22,283 bases of DNA. Source: Geobacter sp. UBA2189 (lineage in GTDB: Bacteria; Desulfobacterota; Desulfuromonadia; Geobacterales; Pseudopelobacteraceae). Position numbers and translations under genes: made by a program. The stretch spans positions 4,767 to 27,049 of the forward strand of contig DCVL01000063.1 of assembly GCA_002328035.1 (NCBI GenBank), read 5' to 3'. Positions 1 to 8,367 of this stretch are shown in pieces. The notes beneath the pieces are model-generated. The model was not told the origin of the DNA. It made no database searches and saw only the letters and a list, made by a program, of their open reading frames with translations. Numbering within the stretch: the stretch's first letter is position 1; every line of letters begins with the position of its first letter.

Positions 1-25
1 CCGGCAGAATAATAAGGGGAGCCAA

Positions 26-811
26 ATGGCCATACATTCAACAGCAGTTATTCACCCATCCGCTAAAATTGCCGAAGGGGTTGATATAGCTCCATATGCA
101 ATTATTGAAGAAAACGTCACAATAGGCAAAGGAACCACTATCGGCGCCCATGCGGTTATCGGCAAATGGACTGAACTTGGTGAAAACAATCAGATATTCC
201 AGATGACTTCAATAGGAGCGCCTCCCCAGGATCTTAAATATAAGGGGGAAGAGTGCTGGACAAGGATCGGTAACGGCAATATAATTCGCGAATTCGCCAC
301 CATCCACCGTGGGACTGTAACAGGACATGCAGAAACTGTTGTGGGTAATAACAACATGATGATGGCTTATTCTCATGTTGCACATGACTGTCGCATTGGC
401 AATGGTGTCGTCATGGCCAATGTCGCAACACTGGCCGGTCATGTTACCATACAGGACAATGTCATTCTTGGAGGCCTGGTAGCGATACATCAATTTGTCA
501 CCATTGGCGCCTATTCAATGCTTGGCGGCGGAACTCTTGTAGGTCTGGATATCCCTCCATACATGATTGCAACATCAGGTGGCAAGCGTGAGGCAGCCCT
601 TCGGGGATTGAACCTTATAGGCCTTAAACGGAGAGGATTCAGTGAACTGGCTATAAACAATCTAAAAAAAGCATACAAAACACTTTTTATGGCCGGAATG
701 AAACAGGTGGATGCAATTGTAAAGATAAGGGCTGAAATCCCACCCTGTGAAGAAGTTGATAACCTGGTTAACTTTATTGAAAAGTCGGAACGGGGGATCT
801 GTCGCGGATGA
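26..811 (+). CDS. lpxA: UDP-N-acetylglucosamine acyltransferase LpxA
   Basis: First step of lipid A synthesis in the cytoplasm: moves a 3-hydroxyacyl chain from acyl carrier protein to the 3-position of a UDP-GlcNAc-type acceptor. The 261-residue protein has the family's length. Its N-terminal two thirds is a left-handed beta-helix of hexapeptide repeats, followed by a helical C-terminal domain carrying GLKRRGF. H120 in SHVAHDC corresponds to the catalytic His125 of the E. coli enzyme; H117, H139 and H155 are also kept. G168 matches E. coli Gly173, where a glycine allows long (about C14) chains. The start follows AAGGGGA at good spacing. Just upstream, CCG GCA GAA TAA could be the end of a preceding gene (often fabZ), but three codons prove nothing. 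Because gnnA and gnnB follow, the true acceptor is probably the 3-amino sugar UDP-GlcNAc3N, giving an amide (inference). Confidence 0.97.
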   Translation: MAIHSTAVIHPSAKIAEGVDIAPYAIIEENVTIGKGTTIGAHAVIGKWTELGENNQIFQMTSIGAPPQDLKYKGEECWTRIGNGNIIREFATIHRGTVTGHAETVVGNNNMMMAYSHVAHDCRIGNGVVMANVATLAGHVTIQDNVILGGLVAIHQFVTIGAYSMLGGGTLVGLDIPPYMIATSGGKREAALRGLNLIGLKRRGFSELAINNLKKAYKTLFMAGMKQVDAIVKIRAEIPPCEEVDNLVNFIEKSERGICRG

Positions 812-1752
812 GCAAGCTGCGAGCTGCAGTCATAGGGGTTGGATATCTGGGGAACTACCATGCCCAAAAGTATGCAGCCCTCGATTCAGTTGAACTGGTA
901 GGTGTTGTTGACTCTGATTCGGCAAGGGCTGCGGAGGTTGCCTCAAGCTGTAACTGTGCAGCCTTAAGCGACTACAGGGAACTGATCGGCAAGGTAGATG
1001 CTGTCAGTGTTGTTGTGCCGACCCAGCACCATTATCAGGTTGCCAGGGATTTTTTATCAAATGGCGTTCATGTACTGATTGAGAAACCAATCACCGTAAC
1101 CATTGAGCAGGCAGACGAACTGATAGGCCTGGCGGACAGGGGAAAGCTTGTCTTTCAGGTTGGTCACCTGGAAAGGTTCAACCCTGTTCTGATGGCTGTG
1201 GAATCGGTTCTTATTGAACCGCTCTTTGTTGAATCAGTCAGAATAGCCCCGTTCAAACCGCGCGGCACTGATGTTAATGTTGTGCTGGATCTTATGATAC
1301 ATGACATCGAGATAATCCAGCATCTGGTAAAATCACCTGTGGCAAGGATTGATGCCATAGGGGCTCCCGTCTTTACAACTGAAGAGGATATTGCAAATGC
1401 CAGAATTGCCTTTGAGAACGGCTGTGTGGCAAATGTTACAGCAAGCCGGATCAGTCTGAAGAGCGAGCGGAAGATGCGTATATTCCAGAGGGATGCCTAT
1501 CTGACCCTCGATTTTCAGAACAAAAAGGTTCTGGTAGCCAAAAAGGGTGAAGGAGAGTTGTTACCAGGGATTCCGAATGTACAGGTAAAAGAGCAGGAGC
1601 TTGGGCTGTCAGATCCGTTGCTTCTTGAGATAAGCTCCTTTGTGGAGGCTATCCTTACCGGAAAACAGCCGCACGTAAGCGGTCGTGATGGGCGAATGGC
1701 GCTGGAAACAGCTCTGAAAATAAATGAAAGTTTAAACAGGATACTCAAATGA
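808..1752 (+). CDS. gnnA: Gfo/Idh/MocA-family oxidoreductase, probable UDP-GlcNAc 3-dehydrogenase GnnA
   Basis: Predicted cytoplasmic NAD-dependent enzyme oxidising C3 of UDP-GlcNAc to the 3-keto sugar, the first step towards the diamino sugar UDP-GlcNAc3N. The 314-residue protein has the Gfo/Idh/MocA layout: a Rossmann domain with GVGYLG (residues 10-15), the family EKP motif at 92-94, then an alpha/beta substrate domain with GHLERFNP (119-126) and the D-x-x-x-H pattern DLMIHD (161-166). It overlaps lpxA by four bases (ATGA) and gnnB likewise, so the three are probably co-translated. The order lpxA-gnnA-gnnB-lpxB is that described for Acidithiobacillus ferrooxidans and Leptospira lipid A genes. 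Context decides the function: on sequence alone it could equally be a WbpB-type sugar dehydrogenase for an O-antigen residue. Confidence 0.85.
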   Translation: MSKLRAAVIGVGYLGNYHAQKYAALDSVELVGVVDSDSARAAEVASSCNCAALSDYRELIGKVDAVSVVVPTQHHYQVARDFLSNGVHVLIEKPITVTIEQADELIGLADRGKLVFQVGHLERFNPVLMAVESVLIEPLFVESVRIAPFKPRGTDVNVVLDLMIHDIEIIQHLVKSPVARIDAIGAPVFTTEEDIANARIAFENGCVANVTASRISLKSERKMRIFQRDAYLTLDFQNKKVLVAKKGEGELLPGIPNVQVKEQELGLSDPLLLEISSFVEAILTGKQPHVSGRDGRMALETALKINESLNRILK

Positions 1753-2843
1753 TACCAATGGTAGACCTGAAGACCCAGTATCACCAGCTAAAAGGCGAGA
1801 TTGACAAGGCAGTACTTGATGCGCTTGAAAGTACACAGTTTATACTTGGTCCTAATGTCACTAATCTTGAAAAAGAGCTAGCCGAATATCTCGGCAGCCC
1901 CTTTGCCATCAGTTGTGCCTCCGGTACTGATGCGCTCTATCTGGCCGTCCTTGCAGCAGGTGTGAAGCCGGGCGATGAAGTAATCACCACCCCTTTTACA
2001 TTTATAGCCACTGCCGAGGCGATCTGTTACGCAGGAGCCACACCGATTTTTGTGGATGTTGATCCGAGAACCTTCAACATTGTCCCTGAACTTATCGAAA
2101 AAGCGATAACACCACTTACAAAGGCAGTCATACCTGTTCATCTGTTTGGCCAACCATCAGATATGACAGCAATCAGAGAGATCTGCGACCGCCATAAACT
2201 GATGCTGATTGAAGACTGCGCACAGTCTTTCGGCTCAGGTCTCGGCAAAGACAAAACCGGCTCAATTGGAGATTTCGGATGTTTCAGCTTTTTCCCCAGC
2301 AAGAATCTCGGGGGATACGGGGACGGCGGACTTGTGAGCTGCAAAACCGCTGATAACGCTGATATCGTTAAGATGTTACGAAATCATGGCAGCAAGGTAC
2401 GTTATCACCATGATGTAATTGGCTTAAACAGCCGTCTTGATGATCTTCAGGCGGCAATTCTGCGTGTAAAACTCCGCTATATCGACAGGTTCAATCAGGA
2501 ACGTCGAAGGGTTGCCCATAGATACTCGGAAGGGATGAAAGATCTGGTTACCGTACCTTTTGAAGATCAAAAAGGGAACCACATCTATCATCAATATACA
2601 GTTCTTACGAACCGTCGTGATGAGATCATGGCAAAACTGTCAGAAAAACAGATTGCCTGTGCCATATATTATCCGATTCCCCTTCACCGTCAGAATGTTT
2701 TTGCAAAACAGTGCAGTAATGTTTCGCTGCCTGTAGCCGAAATGATTGCCGAGACATGCCTCTCTTTGCCGATCTATCCAGAGATGAGCAACGACCAAGT
2801 GGATCAGGTAATTGATACTGTAAGAGAGGCGTTGGCTGGCTGA
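1749..2843 (+). CDS. gnnB: DegT/DnrJ/EryC1-family sugar aminotransferase, probable GnnB
   Basis: Predicted PLP-dependent aminotransferase converting UDP-3-keto-GlcNAc, made by GnnA, to UDP-GlcNAc3N, the acceptor for an N-acylating LpxA. The 364-residue protein is full length for the family. SGTDAL (residues 58-63) and EDCAQS (155-160, with D156 and Q159) form the cofactor pocket, and K185 in FPSKNLGGYGDGG is the expected Schiff-base lysine. The start overlaps the gnnA stop by four bases; a second Met at residue 4 is an alternative start. The stop shares one base with the lpxB start (TGATG). Related 3-keto-sugar aminotransferases such as WbpE serve O-antigen pathways. The position between lpxA and lpxB is why lipid A is the favoured pathway here. 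Confidence 0.85.
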   Translation: MIPMVDLKTQYHQLKGEIDKAVLDALESTQFILGPNVTNLEKELAEYLGSPFAISCASGTDALYLAVLAAGVKPGDEVITTPFTFIATAEAICYAGATPIFVDVDPRTFNIVPELIEKAITPLTKAVIPVHLFGQPSDMTAIREICDRHKLMLIEDCAQSFGSGLGKDKTGSIGDFGCFSFFPSKNLGGYGDGGLVSCKTADNADIVKMLRNHGSKVRYHHDVIGLNSRLDDLQAAILRVKLRYIDRFNQERRRVAHRYSEGMKDLVTVPFEDQKGNHIYHQYTVLTNRRDEIMAKLSEKQIACAIYYPIPLHRQNVFAKQCSNVSLPVAEMIAETCLSLPIYPEMSNDQVDQVIDTVREALAG

Positions 2844-3994
2844 TGCCTGAATCGAGACCCAAGAGGGTCATGATCGTTGCTGGAGAGGCCTCTGGCGACA
2901 TATACGGGGCAGGATTGGTTGATGCTGTACATAAAACCAATCCTGCCGTTCTCTTTTTTGGAATCGGCGGGAAGCGGATGCGGGAAAAGGGAGTGGATAC
3001 AGTTGTAGATTCTGCTGATATGGCTGTCGTTGGTCTTGTTGAGGTTATGAAGCATTTTGGTGTCATCGCTTCGGCTTTTTTGAAACTGAAGAATATTCTG
3101 CTTAAAAATCCTCCTGATCTTCTGATACTTATAGATTATCCAGGATTCAACCTCCGACTTGCAAAGGTGGCCAGGAAAGCAGGGGTAAAAGTACTCTATT
3201 ACATCTCTCCTCAAATATGGGCCTGGCGACAAGGCAGGGTTAAAAATATTAAGCGGTTGGTAGATTATATGGCGGTCATTCTCCCTTTTGAGCTGCCTTT
3301 TTATGAAAAAGCAGGAGTCCCTGTTTCATATGTAGGGCACCCGATGGCCGATCTGGTGAAGGTGACAAAAACCAGGGAAGATGCTGTCATCTCTTTTGGC
3401 CTTGACCCTTCAAAAAAGATTGTTGGCCTATTCCCAGGAAGCCGCAGAAGCGAGATCCAGCGACTCCTGCCAACCATACTCGGGGCTGCCAGACTACTTA
3501 AACAACGTTTCCCTGAACTGCAGCTCGTCTTGCCACTTGCATCAACCCTGCAGGAAGAAGATCTTTTACCTGCCTTGGCTGATTCAGATCTGCCTGTAAC
3601 CATAATCCATGAGCGTATTCATGACCTGATAAAGGCCTGTGATGCCGTGATCTCTGTTTCAGGCACTGTCACCCTAGAAATAGCACTGGTAGGAACACCT
3701 TTAGTCATCATATACAAACTTGCACCTATCACCTTTCAACTAGCCAAGCGGCTTGTAAAAGTTGAACATATAGGACTTTGCAACATAGTGGCTGGCGATA
3801 CAGTTGCAAAAGAGCTGGTTCAGGACGATGCTTCACCGGAGAAGATAGCTGAAGAAATTGAAAAAATAGTTGTTGACGATCTTCTGAGCGCAGCAATCAG
3901 GTCTAAACTTTTGCTTGTTCGAGAAAGGCTTGGTGGCGGTGGAGCTGATCATCGAATAGCTGAATTAGCCAATTCAATGTTGGAGCAGAGGTGA
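2843..3994 (+). CDS. lpxB: Lipid-A-disaccharide synthase LpxB
   Basis: GT-B glycosyltransferase (family GT19) at the cytoplasmic face of the inner membrane. It joins UDP-2,3-diacyl-glucosamine to lipid X to form the beta-1,6 disaccharide of lipid A. The 383 residues match the usual size. Family motifs are GEASGD (14-19), D98 in IDYPGFN, ISPQIWAWR (121-129), FPGSRRSEI (197-205, with R201) and the C-terminal donor-site segment SGTVTLEIAL. D98 and R201 fall at the same numbers as residues reported as important in characterised LpxB enzymes. Translation is coupled to gnnB (TGATG), and the stop overlaps the next gene. If GnnA/GnnB act as predicted, this enzyme must accept substrates with amide-linked 3-acyl chains. 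Confidence 0.97.
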   Translation: MPESRPKRVMIVAGEASGDIYGAGLVDAVHKTNPAVLFFGIGGKRMREKGVDTVVDSADMAVVGLVEVMKHFGVIASAFLKLKNILLKNPPDLLILIDYPGFNLRLAKVARKAGVKVLYYISPQIWAWRQGRVKNIKRLVDYMAVILPFELPFYEKAGVPVSYVGHPMADLVKVTKTREDAVISFGLDPSKKIVGLFPGSRRSEIQRLLPTILGAARLLKQRFPELQLVLPLASTLQEEDLLPALADSDLPVTIIHERIHDLIKACDAVISVSGTVTLEIALVGTPLVIIYKLAPITFQLAKRLVKVEHIGLCNIVAGDTVAKELVQDDASPEKIAEEIEKIVVDDLLSAAIRSKLLLVRERLGGGGADHRIAELANSMLEQR

Positions 3995-4905
3995 TGAAGA
4001 GGATAATATGGGCAACACAGATAGCTGCACTATACTGTTTTACCTGGATTGTATCGCTGATCCCTGAAAAGCTCTCAAAACGTTTTGGTATATGGGTTGG
4101 TCTTCTGTTCAGCGTGGTCTTAGGTAGTCGTCGCAGAATTGCCGAGCAAAATATCAGTCGGGCGCTAGACTATATGCGCTCACAACCTGAATGGAACTGC
4201 AATATCCCTACCGCAGAAGGAATTGCACGGGAGGTATTCTGTAACCTTGGGCTATCACTCGTTGAAACCTGCCGTTTATATCATGGTAAGGAAAATGACC
4301 TGATTGATCGGATTGAGATTAGAGGAATGGAGTATTATGACAAAGCCCGCTCCATGAAAAAAGGGCTGATATTTTTGACCGGCCATTGCGGGAACTGGGA
4401 GTTGATGGCTCTGGCCTACGCCCGCTTGTTCAAGACGCCGCTTTCTGTGGTAGCTCGCCGTCAGAACAATCCATATCTTAATTCGATGGTAGAGCAAATG
4501 AGGATGCACTACGACAATACTGTCATCTATAAAGACAATGCCCTGAGGAATATGATCTCTGTTATACGCAGAGATGGAACCGTAGGGCTGCTTGTTGACC
4601 AGAGTGTATTTCCGGATGAAGGCTATTTGATTGACTTTTTGGGCAGACCTGCCTGGGCTTCAAAAGCTCCGGTACTTATTGCTCGCAAAACCGGAGTGCC
4701 TATTTTACCTGCATTTATACACCGCGAGGAAGATCGGCATGTTATCGAGATTCATCCCCCAATCCTGTTTGAGGGTGAATCAGATGAGCAGGGTTGGCAG
4801 AATGATGTCAAGACTTACTCTCTTGCAATTGAGCAGTTTATTATAGCAAATCCAACCCAGTGGTACTGGGTTCATCGCCGATGGAAGCGTACTGAAGGGC
4901 TATGA
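3994..4905 (+). CDS. lpxL: Lipid A secondary acyltransferase (LpxL/HtrB family)
   Basis: Membrane-bound acyltransferase expected to add a secondary acyl chain to a hydroxyacyl group of Kdo-lipid A. The protein of about 303 residues has an N-terminal hydrophobic segment (roughly residues 5-24) and the H-x4-E catalytic signature in TGHCGNWE of the LpxL/LpxM/LpxP family, followed by a QSVFPDEG region and a C-terminal WYWVHRRWK, all typical of the family. I chose the ATG at 3994, which shares a base with the lpxB stop; an in-frame GTG one codon earlier (3991) is also possible. It is the only secondary acyltransferase gene in the window. Which chain it adds, and whether it acts before or after Kdo, cannot be read from the sequence. 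Confidence 0.9.
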   Translation: MKRIIWATQIAALYCFTWIVSLIPEKLSKRFGIWVGLLFSVVLGSRRRIAEQNISRALDYMRSQPEWNCNIPTAEGIAREVFCNLGLSLVETCRLYHGKENDLIDRIEIRGMEYYDKARSMKKGLIFLTGHCGNWELMALAYARLFKTPLSVVARRQNNPYLNSMVEQMRMHYDNTVIYKDNALRNMISVIRRDGTVGLLVDQSVFPDEGYLIDFLGRPAWASKAPVLIARKTGVPILPAFIHREEDRHVIEIHPPILFEGESDEQGWQNDVKTYSLAIEQFIIANPTQWYWVHRRWKRTEGL

Positions 4906-6209
4906 ACAGCGCTTTACTGCCAAATCTCTATAACCTGTTATCTGTGGTCGCACTCCCTTTTGCCATTTTGTACCACTGGTACCGTTCAATAAGCAGGGGT
5001 AGAAAGAGCGCATTTGCAGAACGGTTCGGAATCTTAAGTAAAAAGCAGAAAGAATTGATTGCCGGTCAGAAGATAATCTGGCTTCATGCCGTGTCAGTTG
5101 GTGAGGTCATTGCAGCACGTCCACTTATTAAGGGTATAAGAACTGCTTTTCCTGCGTACAGGATTCTGTTAACGGTCACTACTGAAACAGGGCGGGAAGT
5201 CGCAGAGAAAGATGCTCTCGCCGATATGACAACTTACTTCCCCTTTGATCTCTGCCTTGCAGTAAACAGTCTGCTGAATATCGCCTCCCCCAAAGCCGTA
5301 ATAATCATGGAAACCGAGATCTGGCCTGTATTCACCTTTCAGGCTAAAAAACGCAGGATACCATTATTATTGGCAAATGGCAGAATATCAGAACGATCAT
5401 TCCCGCGATATCTCCGTTTTGCCTGGTTCTTCAAGCCAGTACTTGACTGTTTTAGCGGATTAGGTATGCAGAGTGGCGCGGATCTGCAACGGATTCTGGC
5501 AATAGGTGCTCCGGAAGAGCGTTGCCAGGTAGCTGGAAATCTCAAATATGATATACCTTTCAGTGCTGTAGCGCCTGAAGAACGGCAACAGCTGCGCAAC
5601 TACTATCATATCCCTGACGATTTAATCATACTTACAGCCGCCAGCACACATTCTGGAGAGGAAGAGCTTTTACTTCAGGTATATAAAGAAATCTCAGAAC
5701 AATGGCTAAATCTTCTGCTGGTTCTGGTGCCCCGTCATCCTGAGAGAACCACAGAGATCGAAGTTTTAGCCGGTAAGTCAGGTTATACCGTTATCAGGCG
5801 CTCCTCTCTGGAGAACAAATCTGAATTTAAAGCTGCCGCAGGAATGGTGCTGCTGGTTGATACAGTTGGCGAACTGATGCAGATTTATGCCTTTTCGGAT
5901 CTCGCTTTTGTAGGAGGCAGTCTGGTTCCTACCGGCGGCCACAATCTGCTTGAACCTGCCTCCAGGGGAATTCCGTTCCTCTTCGGTCCATATATGGAAA
6001 ATTTTCTCGAAATAAAAAAAATGGCGCTGGAGTATGGAGCCGGAATTCAGGTTGCTGACCTGGGTGAATTCAAGGAGGCGGTTGCTGACTTTATACGCAG
6101 TCCAGAACTGCGCCAGGTTATCGGAACAAACGGCCTTAAATTGCTGCGCGATAGCGGTGGCTCAGTAGAACGGCATCTTGCCATGTTGAAAGAGGTGATG
6201 ACTCAATGA
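4902..6209 (+). CDS. waaA: 3-deoxy-D-manno-octulosonic acid (Kdo) transferase WaaA
   Basis: Transfers Kdo from CMP-Kdo to the lipid A precursor at the inner face of the cytoplasmic membrane (GT30, GT-B fold). The 435-residue protein has an N-terminal membrane-anchoring segment (about 8-25), then HAVSVGE (62-68) with E68 in the position of the catalytic glutamate, METEIWP, NGRISERSF, GNLKYD, LVPRHPER, and the donor-binding segment GGSLVPTGGHNLLEP. These are the diagnostic WaaA motifs. It overlaps the acyltransferase gene by ATGA at its start and lpxK by ATGA at its end. Whether it adds one or two Kdo residues cannot be predicted. Recognition is secure. Confidence 0.97.
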   Translation: MNSALLPNLYNLLSVVALPFAILYHWYRSISRGRKSAFAERFGILSKKQKELIAGQKIIWLHAVSVGEVIAARPLIKGIRTAFPAYRILLTVTTETGREVAEKDALADMTTYFPFDLCLAVNSLLNIASPKAVIIMETEIWPVFTFQAKKRRIPLLLANGRISERSFPRYLRFAWFFKPVLDCFSGLGMQSGADLQRILAIGAPEERCQVAGNLKYDIPFSAVAPEERQQLRNYYHIPDDLIILTAASTHSGEEELLLQVYKEISEQWLNLLLVLVPRHPERTTEIEVLAGKSGYTVIRRSSLENKSEFKAAAGMVLLVDTVGELMQIYAFSDLAFVGGSLVPTGGHNLLEPASRGIPFLFGPYMENFLEIKKMALEYGAGIQVADLGEFKEAVADFIRSPELRQVIGTNGLKLLRDSGGSVERHLAMLKEVMTQ

Positions 6210-7312
6210 GTCGTGCCGCCTGGTGGCGTGGAATCGCTGACGGAAGCAACAACGGGCTGACAAGCATGGTCATTAAGCTGCTGCTTGCCCCCTCGGCTTT
6301 TCTGTATGAGATGGCACTCAGAATGAGGTCTTTACTCCACCAGGGTGGTTTATTGGCTACTCGCAAGCTGCCTTGTCCGGTCATTTCAATAGGTAATATT
6401 ACAGTAGGCGGAACAGGCAAAACGCCTGCAACCATACTGGTCGCTCAGGCGTTGCAAAAACGTGGATATCGGGTAGCGGTTCTCTCCCGAGGCTATGGCG
6501 GTTCCCTTGAAGGCCAGGTCGCTGTTGTGAGTGATGGTAATTCAATCTTGCTGGAACCTGAGCAGGCCGGTGATGAGCCCTGTCTTATAGCCAAGAGTGT
6601 ACCGGGGGTAATAGTCGTAATCGGGGCAGATCGCTATCAGGCCGGCCTATTGGCTTTGGAACACCTTAAGCCGGAGCTTGTTCTTCTTGATGACGGATTC
6701 CAGCATATCCGCTTGCATCGGGATTTAAACATCCTATTGCTGGATGCTACCAGACCATTCGGTAATGGCTGGACGCTGCCGCTGGGGATGCTAAGGGAGC
6801 CAGTATCTGCTATACAACGGGCTGATCTTGTACTGTTTACACGGTGTCAACCAGGGCAGATTCTTCCTGATCCTGGCCTGCCCTACTGCTGTTCAGGGCA
6901 TCGTTTGTCCGGTTTTAATTATCTGAAGAGCGGTGAAGAGCTATCTTTGGAGAAACTGCAACAGGGGCGAGTGGCCGCTTTTGCCGGCATTGCTGATCCG
7001 TGCGCATTTTTCGACGGATTACGAGGTTTGGGGATCCAGCTGGTGGCAACCCTTTCACTGGCTGACCATGAACCATACTCTAAAGAAGGTATGATGGCAC
7101 TTGAACAGCTTGCTACGGCCTCTACAGCAGACTGGCTGCTAACAACTGAAAAGGATGGCATCAAGCTGCTAACCTACTGTAAAAACTGGCTAGATCAGGT
7201 TGTTACAGCTAAACTTGAACTAAAGCTTCAGGATAGAGGCCAGCTTATAAGTGATAACCTGGATAAACTGCTTTCAAGCAAGGGTATAGTAAGGCATACT
7301 CCTCAGTTATGA
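6206..7312 (+). CDS. lpxK: Tetraacyldisaccharide 4'-kinase LpxK
   Basis: Phosphorylates the 4' position of the lipid A disaccharide using ATP at the inner membrane. The 368-residue protein has a hydrophobic N-terminal helix (about 20-40) and the unusual LpxK P-loop in SIGNITVGGTGKTP (61-74, with K72 and T73). The DDGFQH motif at 162-167 carries the aspartate region implicated in catalysis in the family, and LLTTEKDGIKL lies near the C-terminus. It overlaps waaA and waaF by four bases each. The order lpxL-type acyltransferase, waaA, lpxK, waaF, msbA lets Kdo addition, 4'-phosphorylation, heptosylation and export be expressed together. Confidence 0.96.
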   Translation: MSRAAWWRGIADGSNNGLTSMVIKLLLAPSAFLYEMALRMRSLLHQGGLLATRKLPCPVISIGNITVGGTGKTPATILVAQALQKRGYRVAVLSRGYGGSLEGQVAVVSDGNSILLEPEQAGDEPCLIAKSVPGVIVVIGADRYQAGLLALEHLKPELVLLDDGFQHIRLHRDLNILLLDATRPFGNGWTLPLGMLREPVSAIQRADLVLFTRCQPGQILPDPGLPYCCSGHRLSGFNYLKSGEELSLEKLQQGRVAAFAGIADPCAFFDGLRGLGIQLVATLSLADHEPYSKEGMMALEQLATASTADWLLTTEKDGIKLLTYCKNWLDQVVTAKLELKLQDRGQLISDNLDKLLSSKGIVRHTPQL

Positions 7313-8367
7313 AGATCATTAATCCTGGGCAGATAAAACGACTGCTGGTGCGAGCGCTGAACTGGATAGGTGATGCAGTTATGTCAACCCCTGCGCTTGC
7401 TGCTGTAAGGGAAACTTTTCCCAAAGCAGAGATTACACTGCTCGCAAATCCAGTGGTTGCTCAGCTTCTTGATGGACATCCTGCTATTGACAGGATAATT
7501 ATTTTTGATCAAAAGAAAGAACATCGTGGAGTTTCTGGAAAAGTACATCTGGCTCAAAAGCTAAAGCGGGAGGAGTTTGAACTTGCTGTAATTCTTCCAA
7601 ACTCTTTTGATTCGGCTCTGGTTCCCTGGCTTGCAAGGATCCCTGACAGGATAGGTAAAGCCAGTGATGGACGCAGCCTGTTGCTGACCAGAACCTATCA
7701 CGAATCAGACAAACCTGACGCAATTCACGAAGTACAGTATTACCTTGATTTACTTGCTCATTTTGATATTCATGGCAGCATAAAGAAGCCGTTCCTCAGT
7801 ACAAGCGCTAAAGAAGACCTTGCTGCCAAAGAGCTTCTATACAACCACGGAATAAAAGGCGATGAGATAATTTTGGGGATTAATGCCGGAGCGAGCTTTG
7901 GTTCAGCTAAACGCTGGTATCCAGAGCGGTTTGGCGAAGTGGCAAGGCGTCTGGCTGATGAATGGGGCGCCAAGATACTACTGTTTGGCGGCTCTAACGA
8001 ACTAGGGATCGTTACTGAAATTGAGCGGACATTGCAGGGGAACTGCCTGAATATGGCCGGAAAAACTTCAGTACGCCAGTTGATGGCTTTGATTAAGCGA
8101 TGCAACTTCTTTGTCACAAATGACTCTGGTCCAATGCATATAGCTGCCGCATTTGGAGTACCGCTTGTGGCAATATTCGGGCCAACAGACCATACAGGTA
8201 CGGCACCATCCACTGAAAATGCAGTTGTAATACGTCATCCTTTTAATTGCGCTCCCTGTAAATTGCGCAAATGTCCGACCGACCATCGCTGCATGACTGC
8301 TGTCACAGTTGATGATGTAGTACAAGCATCCAAACAACTGTATGAAAGAAACTACCAAACAACATGA
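7309..8367 (+). CDS. waaF: ADP-heptose:LPS heptosyltransferase II WaaF
   Basis: GT9 enzyme adding the second L-glycero-D-manno-heptose of the inner core from ADP-heptose. The 352-residue protein opens with RALNWIGDAVMSTPAL, where D22 occupies the place of the conserved GT9 aspartate. It continues with GINAGASFGSAKRWYPERF and the donor-site segment TNDSGPMHIAAAFGVP, then FGPTDHTGTAP. A cysteine-rich tail segment (FNCAPCKLRKCP) is typical of WaaF rather than WaaC. It overlaps lpxK and msbA by ATGA. The heptosyltransferase acting before it, WaaC, is encoded some 13 kb downstream at the end of the window. Confidence 0.95.
   Translation: MKIINPGQIKRLLVRALNWIGDAVMSTPALAAVRETFPKAEITLLANPVVAQLLDGHPAIDRIIIFDQKKEHRGVSGKVHLAQKLKREEFELAVILPNSFDSALVPWLARIPDRIGKASDGRSLLLTRTYHESDKPDAIHEVQYYLDLLAHFDIHGSIKKPFLSTSAKEDLAAKELLYNHGIKGDEIILGINAGASFGSAKRWYPERFGEVARRLADEWGAKILLFGGSNELGIVTEIERTLQGNCLNMAGKTSVRQLMALIKRCNFFVTNDSGPMHIAAAFGVPLVAIFGPTDHTGTAPSTENAVVIRHPFNCAPCKLRKCPTDHRCMTAVTVDDVVQASKQLYERNYQTT

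Noticed and set aside
1..12. Possible end of an upstream gene (Pro-Ala-Glu-stop)
   Set aside because: Three codons cannot identify a gene. fabZ often precedes lpxA, but nothing in these bases shows it.
2804..3232. Minus-strand open frame of 142 codons opposite lpxB
   Set aside because: Low-complexity shadow of a secure plus-strand gene, with no recognisable domain or plausible ribosome-binding site.
7770..8213. Minus-strand open frame of 147 codons opposite waaF
   Set aside because: Lies wholly inside a well-conserved waaF and has no family motifs.
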